Shown: one piece after another, positions 51,163 to 63,576 of the stretch
Position numbering within the stretch: position 1 is the first letter of the stretch
Layout: every line of letters starts with the position of its first letter
Assembly: GCA_007922225.1 (NCBI GenBank)
Contig: ML680053.1
Coordinates: 13,337,877-13,401,876, forward strand
Source of the DNA: Emydura subglobosa
Lineage: Eukaryota; Chordata; Testudines; Chelidae
Length of the DNA stretch: 64,000 bases
Reading direction: 5' to 3'
Notes under the pieces: model-generated
Seen by the model: only the letters and a program-made list of their open reading frames with translations
Told to the model about the DNA's origin: nothing
Database searches by the model: none
Position numbers and translations under genes: made by a program

Positions 51163-53703
51163 AGTTCACACTATGGCAAACCGGGGACCATTAATTGATT
51201 TGTTTCAATTTGGTGGATGAAGCAAAAGTGTCAACAAAAATTATTTCAAAAACTTTGTTTGATCCAAAAAGAAATATTTTGTTTCAAGGAATTTGTATGA
51301 AAGAGAAGGACTAATAACCCTCCTGACCTGAGCCAAGCAAATTACAAGCATAGATAGTTGGGAAAGCGTCCCCATATAGTTCTGCTAAAGTACCTCCCTC
51401 TTGACACGCGCCATTTCTGCTTTTCCAGTTCCTTAGAGAAGGGGCTACGTTAAGCAGTGAAACCACCTACGTGTTTGTTTGTGCCCAAGGTAGGATAATA
51501 TTTTTACAGAAGAATTTTAGTAGTTATGGGAGAGTGAAGTGAATCTTATTACTATATGGTGGTGAAACTAACACTGTTAAAACTCCAATTGTCATAGAGA
51601 AGATTTAAAAGGAATGAGGCATGTGTGAGCATTTGGGAAACAGAGATATCAGAACAAATAGATACATTAAGTATGTGCATAAGGTAATAGAACTGAAGGT
51701 CAGATTTAATAATAATGGAGCCTTAAAGCTTAATAACTGTAAACAGCAGCACAAAAAACTACCCCAAACAAGGACAAGCCTTCACCCCCATCAGCTATAT
51801 CTGATGTCTGTGGCATTATTCGGTGTTGATAGTGAGCTGTTATACCAGTCTGCCAAACCCTCATAAGAGATAGCAGAAAAATTATCTCAACTTTATAATC
51901 CTGCTCAGTCTTTCCAAAACAAGGAGGAGAGAGAGATTATTAAAATCAAGAACCTTGCATACTTTTCCCGGATGTGTCCAGTGGAAATAAAAGCTTGTCT
52001 GTGAATATTTTTATATATCAGCCTGTCAGTCTGGTTCTTTCTGAGAAGTCAGATACAGTAGGTTACGATACATACACAAATGCACACTTCGTAAAATTTT
52101 CAGAACTGCCTAAGTGACAAAAGAGCCTAAATGTCATTTTCAGAATTACCTACAGTCTAGATCCACAAAACCATTTAGGTACCTAACTCCCAGGCACCTA
52201 AATACTTTTGAAGATTTGGGCCTTGGCAGCCAACACTCCTTGATTTCAGTGTGAATTAGACTGTTAGGCACTTTTGCAAATCCCACTTGGCACCTGTCTG
52301 TCTTTGAAAATCTGGCCTATCGTCAGTTTTGAAAATGGACATTGGTGCATTTGAAAATTTTGCCTCCTGTCTAAAATCTAACTTCAGGAACAGGATTGAT
52401 AAGAATGATTTGCTCACTGAGAAATGTATCTGCTACAGAAGAGTAACTAACAGTAAAGAGGGATCCTCACTAATAGACTTTTGTAACTAGACCTTAAAAA
52501 AATAAATCCATATAATCAAGGGGCTGATTATTTACATTTTTAAAAATGCCTATGTGGATGATAAATCTAATGTGCAAGTGTATTTACTGATCTCCCTTTT
52601 TAGAAGCTATACATTCGCATTGATTCACCTTTCTGCCACTTTTGTGCCTTAAGTACCCTAGAATGCATTTCATAAGGCCCTGCCAATTTGAATACAACTA
52701 ACTTATCTAAATATTCTTTAACCTGTTCTTTCCCTATTTTGACTTGTGTTCCTTCCCTGTTGTTAATATTAATTGTGTTTAGTATCTGGGTCACCATTAA
52801 CCTTTTTAGTGAGTACTGGAGCAAAATAGGCATGAAACACCTCAGTAGCTTTCTAGTAAGTAATTTGCAGTGAGTTGGTATCTTAGTAGGGCCAGGCAGT
52901 AAGAGCAAATGCCACTGAAAAAAATTACAATAGAAAAATCTCGCCTATTACTATGTTGGCAAAGTGATTAAGCCACTGTTTTCAGGTCTGTGCATTCTCT
53001 TTTACACCTAAATAACCATTTTGTATAAAATAATCACTCTTTTTAGGAAATAGGTGAGCAATTAGACCTTTTTCCTATTGAAGCAGGTTTACATGTATGG
53101 TATTGTCACTCCCGTAGCTTATCATAGCTGTGAAAGTTCATCATGTAGATTATGAACTACTGATGATGAACTGCTGCATGCGCAAGAATTACCATTGTGT
53201 CATGTAGCCCTGGGCTAATATAAATGGCTCAGAAATGATAAAATCACTGTTCTGTTTTGTCATGGGAACTAAAATGAAACTCCAGCATATTCTATGCAAA
53301 TATCCCTTGTGATACATTTGTCAGTGTCACAGTTATGACTGTTGAATTCAATGCCCTCCAAAGGAGGGGGGCGGGGAAGGAAGTTTCATTAAACTCTTCT
53401 TATTACCCAAATAGCCTATTTTACAAATGTCTGAGCTAAAGATACAAACAGTCACTAAGTTACAGGGAAACATTTTTAGGACTGTTAGTAAATGCAGTTT
53501 ATTATAAATTACTTTTAAGAAAACCTAATTAAGGCAAAATTTCGGTGCTCAGATCTGCATGATGGATCACATCTCTAATATTCTGTCATTTCTACAAGCA
53601 CAGGTCTGGCACTCATATCAATAAGAGTTCTGCATGATGAGACGCGAAAGCAAAGCAGTGAAGAGATCTCTCATACAGATAAGAGGGTAGACGTTTCCCC
53701 TTA
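51163..53703. other. Intergenic, nothing recognised
   Basis: AT-rich sequence without motif-bearing frames. A fragment of the element-c family lies at about 52150-52215 ('ttaggtacctaactcccagg'). Confidence 0.5.
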
Positions 53704-53711
53704 TACTAGAC

Positions 53712-53979
53712 CAGTGTTTCTCAATTATATTTCGCCGCGGAACCCTTGCGCAGCCATGCCATACCCTCCGCCGAAAAGTCCAGGAAATCTTCCCCTTTTC
53801 TGTGGCACGGTGGAGGCTGGTGCGGCGCCATCAGCTGTTTGGCGGCGCGCTAACAGCTGTTCAGCGGCACGCTAACAGCTGTCCGGCGGCGTGTGATTTC
53901 TTTGAATTTCGGCGGCGCGGTTCCGCTTTTTCACAGAACCCTTCAACTCAGTCCGCGGAACCCCTGTTGAGAAACCCTG
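53712..53979. repeat. hAT MITE with perfect 8-bp TSD
   Basis: A 268-bp element starts CAGTGTTTCTCAA and ends TTGAGAAACCCTG. It is flanked by identical TACTAGAC at 53704-53711 and 53980-53987. The interior is CG-rich with tandem blocks ('gctgtttggcggcgcgctaa', repeated with changes). No transposase, so it depended on an hAT enzyme elsewhere. Well-kept ends suggest a younger insertion than its neighbours. Confidence 0.85.
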
Positions 53980-53987
53980 TACTAGAC

Positions 53988-54976
53988 TAATGTCAAGCCA
54001 TGCGGTTAACAATACTCCAAAATGGGAAGGTCAGATTTATGGAGGAGACTGAAGAGCTCCATTTTCATCAATCTCAGCAATCACATGTAGCCAACTTTGG
54101 GGTAAATTTAATTTGAAAAGTGCCACAACTGACTAATCTAATTTGTATTAATTGGTGTATGTTTGCTTGGATTCCAGAAAACCATTGGGAATATGAAGGG
54201 CGAATGGTACACATGGTATGTGACTGAAGAATGTAGCAGGGTTTTACCCAGTCTGGTTTTGGGGCCATCCACTGCCTCATTTTACCTTCCATGTCACATC
54301 AAGACAAACCATCTGGTGTTTTCTCCATACCGCTGTCTTCTGGGCTTGGTTTATCACCATAAAATAACAAATATTCTAGACTTCTTCTGCAGACTCAAGG
54401 ACTCACATAACCCGCCTTCTAGTCTCAAATGTCTTGCCAGTCTTTTATGCGGGTTTTCCCTTCTGATTAGCCCTCAAAGTCCTTTACAGCCCACCTAACT
54501 GGGGGCTTTTCACCCAGCAGGCTCCTGCTCGCTGCACGTCCATCAGCTGAGGCTTAACACTCAACAAATTCCTGCTTTTTGCAGGTCTCCCTCCCAGACC
54601 TTCTATCTGGAAGCTTTACGAAGTTGGCACCTACCCTCCTTCCACAACCTCCCTCCTCAAACTCTCTCTGAGTGACTTCAGGCCGCCTGTGTTACCTATC
54701 AGGCCTGATTCTAGTCATTCCCATCATTCCTGTCACCTGGGGAGTTCAGCTACACCTGGCACAGGTGAGGCAGAGCTGCCGTCCTCTTAAAGGGCCAGTG
54801 TACCTTTGACAGAGAAAGACATGTCCCAGGACAAAAAGAGAATGTAGAGAAGGAGATCACTTGCCCAAAAAAGGCATTTAATTTGAATTCCCAAATACAA
54901 AACTTAGAAAATGATGCCATGACTTGTGCATGCAATTTCAAGCTGCCTCTGGACTAAGACTAGATGGTTTTCTAAA
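53988..54976. other. Intergenic, unassigned
   Basis: 54230-54840 is C/T-rich and may be part of a reverse LTR-type repeat ('ctcttaaagggccagtgtac' near 54783), but no ends or target duplication are visible. Confidence 0.35.
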
Positions 54977-55296
54977 GGGTATGTCTACACTGTAGAGTGA
55001 AGTCGACTTACTTAAAGTCGACTTTCACCCGCTGATTTCAAGAAGTCACTGGAGCGTGTACACACTATGCTCTTTGAGCCAGGCTCGTGCGTCCACACTC
55101 GCCACGCTTGTGTCGACATTCAAAGCAGTGCACTGTGGGTTGCTATCCCACAGTGCAACTAGCCGCGGTGGCTGTTGGGACAAGTTTCATCGTCCCATGA
55201 TGCAACGCTCCTTCCCCCTCCCTTCTTCCCCCAAACAAACAGGAAACCAATTTTCACGCCGTTTGTTTATGTTGCGCGCGCCATTGCTGTGGAGAC

Positions 55297-56545
55297 ATGG
55301 AGCCAGCTCAACTCTGCACTATTATTGTGAGCGTCACAAATACATCATGGCTTATCATTGAGTATTTTCAAAGAAGAGCAAGAACCCAAAGCACAGGCAA
55401 CAGCGATGCCACCGAGGCTGGCCTGCTACAAGTCATCGAGTGGAACAATTCCCGATTGCTGCAGACCGTAACGCATCATCTGCAGTCCGTGGAGAGCCGG
55501 TTCTGGTCCCGGGAAACAAGCACAGACTGATGGGACCACATCATTTTGGGATGATGACCAGTGGCTGCAAAACTTTCGTATGCGAAAGGCCACTTTCCTT
55601 GAACTTTGCTCAGAGTTGGTCCCGTCCCTGAAGCGTGTGAATACTCACTTGAGACAAGCTCTGACTGTGGAGAAGAGAGTGGCCATCGCTCTGTGGCAGC
55701 TGGCAACCCCCGACTGTTACTATTCGGTTGGGAATCAATTCGGAGTCGGTAAATCTACAGTGGGTGCTGCTATGATTCAAGTGTGCAGGGCCATCAATAG
55801 ACTTCTGCTACGAAGGCTAGTGACTTTGGAAAATGTGCAGGACATAGTGGAGGGTTTGCCACGATGGGGTTCCCAAACTGCGGGGGGGGCCATTGATGGA
55901 ATGCACATCTCTATCTTAGCACCTGCCTACCTAGCAACTGAGTACATAAACCGCAAGGGATACTTTTCCATGGTCCTGCAGGGCCTTGTGAATCACAGGG
56001 GTCGTTTTACAGATATCTATGTGGGGTGGTCTGGGAAGGTGCATGACGCACGCGTAGTTTGGAATTCAGGGCTATTCTCTAACATGCGGGCTGGAACTTT
56101 TTTCCCTGACCAAAAAATTCACATCGGGCTGTGGAAATGCTAATAGTGATCCTGGGGGATCCTGCTTACCTCTTGTTCTTGCCTAATGAAGACATACACC
56201 GGGCATCTTGACAGCAACAAGGAGTGTTTTAATAACAGGTTAAGCACTTGCAGAACGATTGTTGAACGTGCGTTTCAGTGTTTAAAGGCCAGATGCATGA
56301 ATCTGCTCACTAGGCTGGACATGAGTGAAAAGAATCTTCCGTCAGTGATATCTGTATGCTGTGTTCTTCATAATGTGTGTGAAGCGATGGGGGAGAGGTT
56401 TCCCAAGGGTTGGGCTGTAGAGACAGAAAGACTGGCCACCAGTTATGAGCAGCCTGATGCCAGCATTACACTGAGATCTAACCGCGGAGCACTTTGCATT
56501 AGGGAAGCACTGAAAACCAGGTTCTGCAATGAGGTGCAGGACTGA
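55297..56545 (+). pseudogene. PIF/Harbinger transposase, copy 2, broken
   Basis: ATG at 55297 ([10 protein letters not shown]). TGA replaces TGG at 55528-55530. A small deletion follows near 55545, a compensated frame change near 55850-55880, and a frame break with stop at 56141-56143; reading resumes from 56186 to 56545. Catalytic residues persist: GAIDGMHIS (first Asp), RFTDIYVGWSGKVHDAR (second Asp) and IVERAFQCLKAR (Glu). The HTH-like region [14 protein letters not shown] is intact. The centre is better preserved than in copy 1, which lacks bases near 31595. Not translatable as one protein. Confidence 0.85.
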
Positions 56546-56759
56546 TTTCTGTTCAAGCGTGTTGTTTGCCTCTGCTCAACATTGCCCCCACCATCGATAT
56601 CAGTACCCTCCAAATCCCTCCCAAACAAGCTATGATTTAATAAAGAAACGTGCAGAAGTGATGCAAACTTTTATTTATGAACATTCAAGTCGGTGGGGGC
56701 AGGAGGCTAGTGTTCATTCACAGTCTCAAGGGGTACTATGGTTTATTGCAGGCCAGCTG

Positions 56760-57220
56760 TCAGCGGTGCTGCCGCTGCTTTCTGCTCATCTCCATCAGGG
56801 TGGAGTGCATCACGTACTGCAGCCTGGCCATTCTCCTCTGAGACCTCTTAGGGGCGGGGGAGAGGCAGGTCAGCAAAGCCATACGCTGAGAAACATTATG
56901 GAAGGGCTGCAGCAGGACTCCGTCCAGCCTCCGCTCCTCCTGAAGCTCCACAAGGCGCCTGAGCATGTCTGCCTGGTTGCGCATGATTCGCAGCATCTCC
57001 TACGTGGTACTGCGGTCATGCTCCTGCATTTCTCTGCGACTCTCCCTGTTCATGTCCATATTCTGGGACAAGGTCAGCCACGATTCTCTGTGCTCTGTCT
57101 CTGTGGCCACAGAGGCATCCATGAGCTCGCCAAACATGTTGTCTCTTGATTTTTTTTTCTTTCTAATCTGCAATAGTCTTTCCGCAGCATTTCTAGAGGG
57201 TTGGGCCAAGCCCGAGGTGT
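56760..57220 (-). pseudogene. Harbinger Myb-like gene exon 2, copy 2
   Basis: Minus strand. Acceptor TTCTGTAG (plus 57221-57228), then [20 protein letters not shown], a lysine-rich stretch, MFGELMDASVATETEHRE, and RNQADMLRRLVEL. It ends with a basic tail at 56760. The only break is one TAG at 57000-57002, where copy 1 and context suggest CAG. This C-terminal part is helical and probably mediates dimerisation or transposase contact. Exon 1 with the SANT domain is missing. Confidence 0.75.
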
Positions 57221-57845
57221 CTACAGAACGAAAAGAAATGCACAAGGTTGCCATTGTTAGAAAATGAAACAAGTGCAACCATGTATAAAATACTCCCCTT
57301 ACAGCGCACAAGGCAAACCCAGACCCTCATTCCATTCCTACCATCCCAGAAGGGTCGGCTCGCTGTGCCGTTACAGAGATGGTAAGCCAGGGGCACTTTA
57401 CTCTGCTATAGAGAGGATTCATGATTTTTAAAAAGCTCATTTCAAATGCCCTGTGTTAGACGGGTGCCTGGGCAACATGGTTTAATTTGGATGAAAGTTT
57501 TGTCAGTAGGCAGCCACAGGGATCTGCAGACAGCGCTGGGTGGTTAATAGTCTCTTCTGAAACCAAATCAAAATAATTAAAGTGACTTGGTAGGACACTA
57601 CAATGGGGAATAGAGAGGTACAGGGTATCTGCTGTATAGCTCGGGTATTTTAAACATGTGCCTTCTTCCCTAGGTGACCATGAGCGATATCAATCTCCTG
57701 AGGGTAACGCACAAGGAAAGGGAAGATTTGCTGTACTCAGCAGGGTACCAGCCTGGCCCTTATGCAGCTATGCTGTGTTCTGCCATGATGCCGGCTCCTT
57801 TGTTTATAGCCTGGTGCAATCCTACCGGGGAGGAAGGACAAACCC

Positions 57846-58360
57846 AACATTGAGCACCTCCCAGCAGACAGAGGAGCTGGCCGACCAGTCAGCTATTATC
57901 TCTCTAAGCTCATGGAAGGGATCAGCGTGAGATTGCTGGAAACTGCATGTCCATGTGGTGGCATCTTGCTGGATGCTGTTGTAGTACTAACCCTCCTACC
58001 GCTTCTCGCTTCAAAATTGCCTTCCCCAGTTCATCCAGTGGGCACGCCCATGAGTCAGCACTGTAACAATTTATCCACATGCCTGTGGTGATTGGGAGGT
58101 GAATTGCCATTGCCTCATCCTGCCTCAAGACAGCAAATGAAGACGCCAGTAAATCAAGTGCCATAGTCGGTTTGGCATTAAAGTGATGCTCAGCTCTATG
58201 AAGTGACTGTAAAAACGGCACCCAGGTTTTCCAAGTTCATTGTCTCTTGATGGCTTCCATATCAATGTGATCAGATGGTTGCTGTAACTGCCAGGGCTGC
58301 AAACTCCACCTGGGATCGGAAATTCATGAGGGATGTGCGTGTTTTTTTCCTGGCTCATGC
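57846..58360 (-). other. Unidentified block with 99-codon open frame
   Basis: Directly follows the point where similarity to Harbinger copy 1 ends. The minus strand is open from 58221 to 57922 and reads like protein (NAKPTMALDLLASSFAVLRQ, then MAIHLPITTGMWINCY, SADSWACPLDELGKAILKRE). No domain is recognised. It may be ancestral Harbinger sequence lost from copy 1, another element, or chance. Confidence 0.35.
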
Positions 58361-59138
58361 ATCATCACCTATGACACAGATTATTCTGCAGTCGGAGCTT
58401 AGTTAACAGTTCCGTCAAGGATGAGCCAATCGGAATAAAATCCAGCTCCCTCCACCTCAGCTATGCAAAGCAGACAGGAGTAAAAAGTAGTGAGAAATAT
58501 TATTGTCAGTAAAGTAAGCTGATGTGACTCTGGGTACATGCAGGGAGAATCCCTTTAATGAGAACGTGTCATTTTTGCAGTCATTTTTCATAATGTACTT
58601 GAGTTAAAGTCCTTGGAGTAGGTATGCTAGAGGATACAGAGTCAGCAGCTGGATACCGGTGAGTAGGATACATATGAGACATAGATCAATGACATACTGA
58701 CATAGGCTGTTAGTCCACAGACACACAACTAGCAGCATGGTAAAAAGAAAAGCAGCAAAGTCTGGACAAGAAAATATAGATACAATTGTATTCACACACA
58801 GCTCCACTGAATCCAACCTGTACATTGTATTGATTCAGCCCTGGGGCTTTAAATGAGCAAGCTTCCCCTCCCAAGGCTGCTGCCACTACCGGTGTCATGA
58901 CACTGATAATGGTGATGATGAGACAGGAGAAAACAAAGAAGGGATGACAGGTCATGACAGCAAGCAGTATCAACAGCAGTTCAGCATGCATGACGCTGTT
59001 ACAGTTGCTGTTCTACCTTCTGAGCAGTGCAGGCTCTTTCCTGACACAGTACAGAACTCTGGGCTGAGAAGATTTCCATCCCACCAGCAGCCTCCTCATG
59101 GTCACTAACACAGGGCTGCCTCTCCACATCTGTATCAT
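58361..59138. other. Intergenic, nothing recognised
   Basis: No repeat ends, exons or motifs seen. Short frames here look random. Confidence 0.4.
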
Positions 59139-59810
59139 AGAACCATAGAGTTGGAAGGGACCTCAGGAGGTCATCTAGTCCAACCCCCTGCTCAGAGCAG
59201 GACTAACCTCAGCTAGATAATCCCAGTGAGGGTTTTGTCAAGCCGCATCTTAAAAACCTCTAAAGAGGGAGATTCCACCACCTCCCTAGGTAACCCATTC
59301 CAGTGCTTCACCACCCTCCTAGTGAAAAACTTTTTCCTAATGTCCGACCTAGACCTCCCCAACTGCAACTTGAGACCATTGCTCCTTGTTCTGTCATCTG
59401 CCACCACTGAGAACAGCCTAGCTTCATCCTCCCTGGAACCCCCTTCAGGTAGTTAAAGGCTGCTATCAAATCCCCCCTCATTCTTCTCTTCTGTAGACTG
59501 AACAAGCCTAGTTCCTTCAGCCTCTCCTCATAAGTCCTGTGCTCCAGCCCCCTAATCAGTTTTGTTGCCCTCCGCTGGACTCTCTCTAACTTCTCCACAT
59601 CCTTGTTGTAGTGGGGGGCCCAAAACTAGACACAATACTCCAAATGCAGCCTCACCAATGCCGAATAGAGGGGAATGATCACTTCCCGTGATCTGCTGGC
59701 AATGCTCCTACTAATGCAGCCCAATATGCTATTAGCCTTCTTGGCAACCAGGGCACACTGCTGACACTGCATATCCAGCTTCTTATCCACTGTTACCCCT
59801 AGTGACAGTG
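59139..59810 (-). mobile_element. CR1 LINE 3' end, reverse
   Basis: Starts with the reversed CR1 terminus 'atcatagaaccatagagttg'. The minus strand encodes ORF2 C-terminus in two frames: [20 protein letters not shown] and [13 protein letters not shown] (59213-59370), and [20 protein letters not shown] and [15 protein letters not shown] (about 59460-59590). Upstream lie [20 protein letters not shown] and [12 protein letters not shown] (59626-59810). 5'-truncated; frameshifts near 59420 and 59610. Less decayed than the CR1 at 2494. Confidence 0.85.
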
Positions 59811-61309
59811 ACTGTCTCAGCATCCAGAGGCTCCGTGGCAGCCTGCAGTGTTGACAAGGCGGGGAGGAACAATTGTTCCAGGGCCCCGAGCTCAGGGGTC
59901 CCCCAAAATGTCTGTAACGTCTGTGTAAATAAAGTGAAATGGGAGGGATTGGGGCTCCAGTGAACAGGATGTACCAAGACTCCAAATTTCTTTCAACAGG
60001 TCTGTCAGCATGATCCTCCAGTTCAAAATGAAGTGCCACAGCAACAGCATCCTGTTCTCTGATGTAAGTGGACAACCTGCATCCCCAGTCTCTGGCTCAG
60101 ACAGGCACTTTCCTCATGGCTTCTTGCTCCCCATTAAGTTTGGAACTACAGCTCTGAGCCAGCAGCTCTGAGACTTGTCCTTTCTTGCATGAAAAACCCT
60201 ACTGGTGGCCCCTGGACAGCAGGGCCTGTTTGGAGAAGTGCTGTCTTCTTTTTTAACTTTAGAACTACCTCCTGTTTATACTTTTTGCTGCTGACCCTCT
60301 CCACATTGTGGGGAATGCCCCTGATACTACAAGAGAGAGCAGAAGAGCTCTCTGATCTTCCTCTTAAGGCCTGTGTTCCCCATATGAAATGAAACACTAA
60401 AAATAAACATAAGGCTTAATTTGAACTTCAAATACTAGAAGAAGAAACTGTTCCCGGCAGGCTCTATAAGTGATGGGGAATAAACAGGGCAGGGCCTGAG
60501 GGGAATACAGGCAGGCCTCAATAATTAGACAGACACAAGGCCTCGGGTGTCACATCACAACAGAACAGATTCTCTAGGGGCTGTTCCCCCATATAAAATA
60601 GGAAGCAGTGTTAATAATAAATGCATGGCTTAATTAGGATCAGAAATACTGGGAAAAAGAAATCAACTCCCAGGCTGTATAATTAAAAATTATTAGAGGT
60701 TCAAATACTTGAAAAATAACAGACACAACATTTTTTTTCCTGAGTGGCTCAGAAGCAGCACACTCTGCCACTGAGAGAAGGAATCAAAATGGCTTCTGCT
60801 GTCGTGATAACTACCATCTTGGCTGACACACAGAACCAGACACCTCCATCTACAGGCATGAGTTTCCTTGTAGGCTGTAGACTCACATTGTCTGCTTACA
60901 GGAGGACACATGACACACACTGACCAGTGAATTATACTAACCCTTTGAACAGGCTCAGCAACATTGGGAACCTGAAAATGAACCATCTGGCTTTAACCAC
61001 CTGACGGAAGCCAACGAACTCTTGAATCTTAATTTTGTGTCTTGAGAATCTCCATTGACATTTTCACAATGTTCAGAAAGTCTGGGGCAAAAAATACATC
61101 TTGACTGAATTTGACAACATGTTGGCTCACATGAAAAACTTCAGAGGAACAAGTACGTGAAGCAAACTTGGAAAGGGGAAAATTATGAGTGTGTCAAACT
61201 TCAAGGAAATATTTTGCTCAGATCTAATGCACACTTTGAATGATGCCAGCACCATTCTGCAAAGTCCTAAATTTCAGCCAAAGAACACGTTGTTAGCTTC
61301 CATTGCCCA
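59811..61309. other. Intergenic, nothing recognised
   Basis: No domain-bearing frame, repeat terminus or RNA gene seen. Confidence 0.4.
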
Positions 61310-61700
61310 CTTGTTATGATTTTGAACAAGTGCCTCTGTGCTTTCTCCTATGCCACCCGACATGCTTGGAGCGGCTCCCTGTAAACATCTGCAAAGCTAC
61401 CTCTTTAAACTTCCTCAAAACCCTCCTTAAAACTCTTTTTTGCTGTGATGCCCCTGAAAACTTGAGAGCAGTTAGACTGCTCGTGTGCTGTGGTCACTAC
61501 CTAACAGGATGACCAATATTGTCTCATTGTGTCCTTGTACTCGCCCTGGTGGTCTGTATCCATCTGTTGACCCATCTTATATTTAGATTGTCAGTTCTTT
61601 GGGGCACAGGACATCTTCTTGTACAGCACCTAGCACAATGGGGCCCTGATACATGACCAAGACTCCTAGGATCTATAGTCATAAATATAATAAATAAATA
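61310..61700 (+). mobile_element. L2-type LINE 3' end
   Basis: The end of ORF2 ('aacttcctcaaaaccctcct', as in L..FK..LKT.LF) leads into 3' UTR. The tail is 'agattgtcagttctttgggg' and 'tacagcacctagcacaatgg', ending in TAAATAAA-like repeats. Confidence 0.65.
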
Positions 61701-62027
61701 GTAATACTGTTTGAGTGTTTTGGGCAGGGGCAAAATGAGAAAGACATGGTACTCCCATTTCATAAATGTTTTCAAATCTTATAGACGTCTGCTAGATCTC
61801 CCTTCAAATACTTCTCTCACAGCACTGTTTATGTGTCTCGTATCTTTTCTGGGCTGCCGTTGCAAGGTAGGGAAGCATTAGGTGGACACTTAAGAGGTAC
61901 ATAATTTCTGTTTAAACAAATTCCACAGCTCTCATGGTCCCAAGATCTTTAAATCTCTGTGAGGTGATAACAAAAGTAGTGACCTTCTAGTGAGCTGCTG
62001 ACATCGGGAAGAATGGGTGCTGATCAA

Positions 62028-62159
62028 GGGCTGGGTTTTTCATAAATGCTCAGCATCGGCTTAACTCGGTCAGCACCAAAGTCAGTAGTAAAACTCAGAC
62101 TGTCATCAATGAGATCAGATTTAGACCAATACTGAGTGCATTTGAAAATCGCACCCTGG
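62028..62159. repeat. Palindromic MITE
   Basis: The left end 'gggctgggtttttcataaat' then 'gctcagca' pairs with right-end 'tgagtgcatttgaaaatcgc' and 'accct'. Central 'ccaaagtcagtagt' resembles the family's core motif. Confidence 0.45.
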
Positions 62160-63446
62160 ATGTTTTAGTACATTATGATAGTGAGCCAAATTAATCACAA
62201 TAAGGTTGGCCATTATTTACATTTCTTATATTTAGCAATTCATGAACCACTTATTGAATTTTGAGAAGCAGTCCGGGGATCGTTCCAATGCCAACCTTAT
62301 GAAATACTGAGAAAATTTCCATAAAATGCATATATTTACTTGCTGGCTTCCAGTATTTTCCACTGGTCTTAATATGAAGTTTGGGGGAAAGATTCTAGCA
62401 GTTGGCTTGAATGTACCATCCAGATTGTATGTGCTGTAGACTCCTATTGCAAAGCATTAAGGAATCCTACAAGAAACTTAGACATTTTAATCTAATGTAT
62501 CAGGGTCACATTCTCTGCAGTCCTTTGGAAAGGTCTATGTGACTGGTATCAAAACAGAGTGGAAAGGAAGAGATTCACCTAGTCCTACACTCTGGTGACC
62601 TAGAAGGAGAAGCTAACCTGGGGCCAGCAAGCTGCTGTCTGAGCCCATGTGATTGTATTGCAGTCATATACATTTGGTCTCACTAGCTTGGATGTTTTCC
62701 AAAGAACTACTTGCTACTGTACCAACAAGTTTTCATCTGAGGGTGGATCCAGGGTCATGGAGTTTTCATGGAGTTTAAGAAGGAGAAGCACTGAGCAAGG
62801 CATATTATTAAGGGGACAATGTAACTCTCTTCTGCAACCTGTATTGGAGAAAGCTTACAATATCATTTGGGCTCTCTATGCTTCTGTGTCCACCCTAAAT
62901 GGAAAAATATACAGTTCTGGTGGAAGGAGGTGACTGAGACTGTGCATCCGAGTCAGAATGAGTGTTTGTTTGGAATCATGTATATTTTAGCTGAATGTGT
63001 TGTGGCATGGTGTATATCTCTCTCTGTCTCCCTCTCTGTGTCTCTCCCATGCACTACACACACACAAACACACACAGAATATATAAGCACTCAGTATCTA
63101 ATAGTCTTGTTACCATTTTAAATGTTGGTTCCGATGGAGGATTTGCCTGCTGCTTATGACATCAGTTTCTTGAGATGATTTTGGAAGCGGTGTGCCTTTT
63201 CCATTAACTGGAAGACTTTTAGATCCAAGGATAAATAATTAATATCTACTGTATGTGTGTAACATTTTTTCCTCCAGGGCATTTTAAATCAGCAGCTAAC
63301 CTTTGGTTTGAGAGGAGCAGACATTAAACATGTAGACTTTTTTAGCCAGACTGGTCCTTGAGAATAGGTAGGTAATGTATCAATTGTTACTGGATTCCCT
63401 CTGTCAATATCATTCTAGTACCCTCCTCTGGGATCTTTTGCAGTTA
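62160..63446. other. Intergenic, nothing recognised
   Basis: Only a short TC-rich and CA-rich low-complexity patch at about 63008-63075 stands out. Confidence 0.4.
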
Positions 63447-63576
63447 GGGCTCAGTCCTGCAAGATACCAAGCAGCCCTCTGAAGTAGTGAATGCCTTCAA
63501 CTCTCCCTGACTTTAATGGGAATTGAGGGCATTCAGCAACCTGCAGGATTACTTAGTACTTTGCAGGACTGAGCCC
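63447..63576. repeat. MITE with perfect 16-bp TIR and TTA target duplication
   Basis: GGGCTCAGTCCTGCAA at the left and TTGCAGGACTGAGCCC at the right are exact reverse complements. TTA flanks both sides (63444-63446, 63577-63579), typical of PIF/Harbinger (Tourist-type) insertion. A central stretch 'ccctgactttaatgggaatt' belongs to the near-palindrome seen in other MITEs here. Confidence 0.75.

Larger units (their letters stand above)
54977..57845. mobile_element. PIF/Harbinger transposon, inverted copy 2, truncated
   Basis: Begins GGGTATGTCTACAC, the right TIR of copy 1 in reverse. It stays collinear with copy 1 (read backwards from 32591) through transposase, convergent poly(A) signals, Myb exon 2 and most of the intron. 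Similarity stops near 57845. The segment equivalent to 28619-29745, with Myb exon 1 and the other TIR, is absent. Orientation is opposite to copy 1, and differences are scattered rather than clustered. Confidence 0.85.

Noticed and set aside
54163..54215. Exon-like segment: TTCCAG acceptor and GTATGT donor around a short open stretch
   Set aside because: Lies after the CNBD2-like stop and poly(A) signal, encodes only about 13 residues, and matches nothing I know.
56529..57149. 206-codon plus-strand open frame
   Set aside because: It is the antisense shadow of the Harbinger Myb-like exon 2 on the minus strand.
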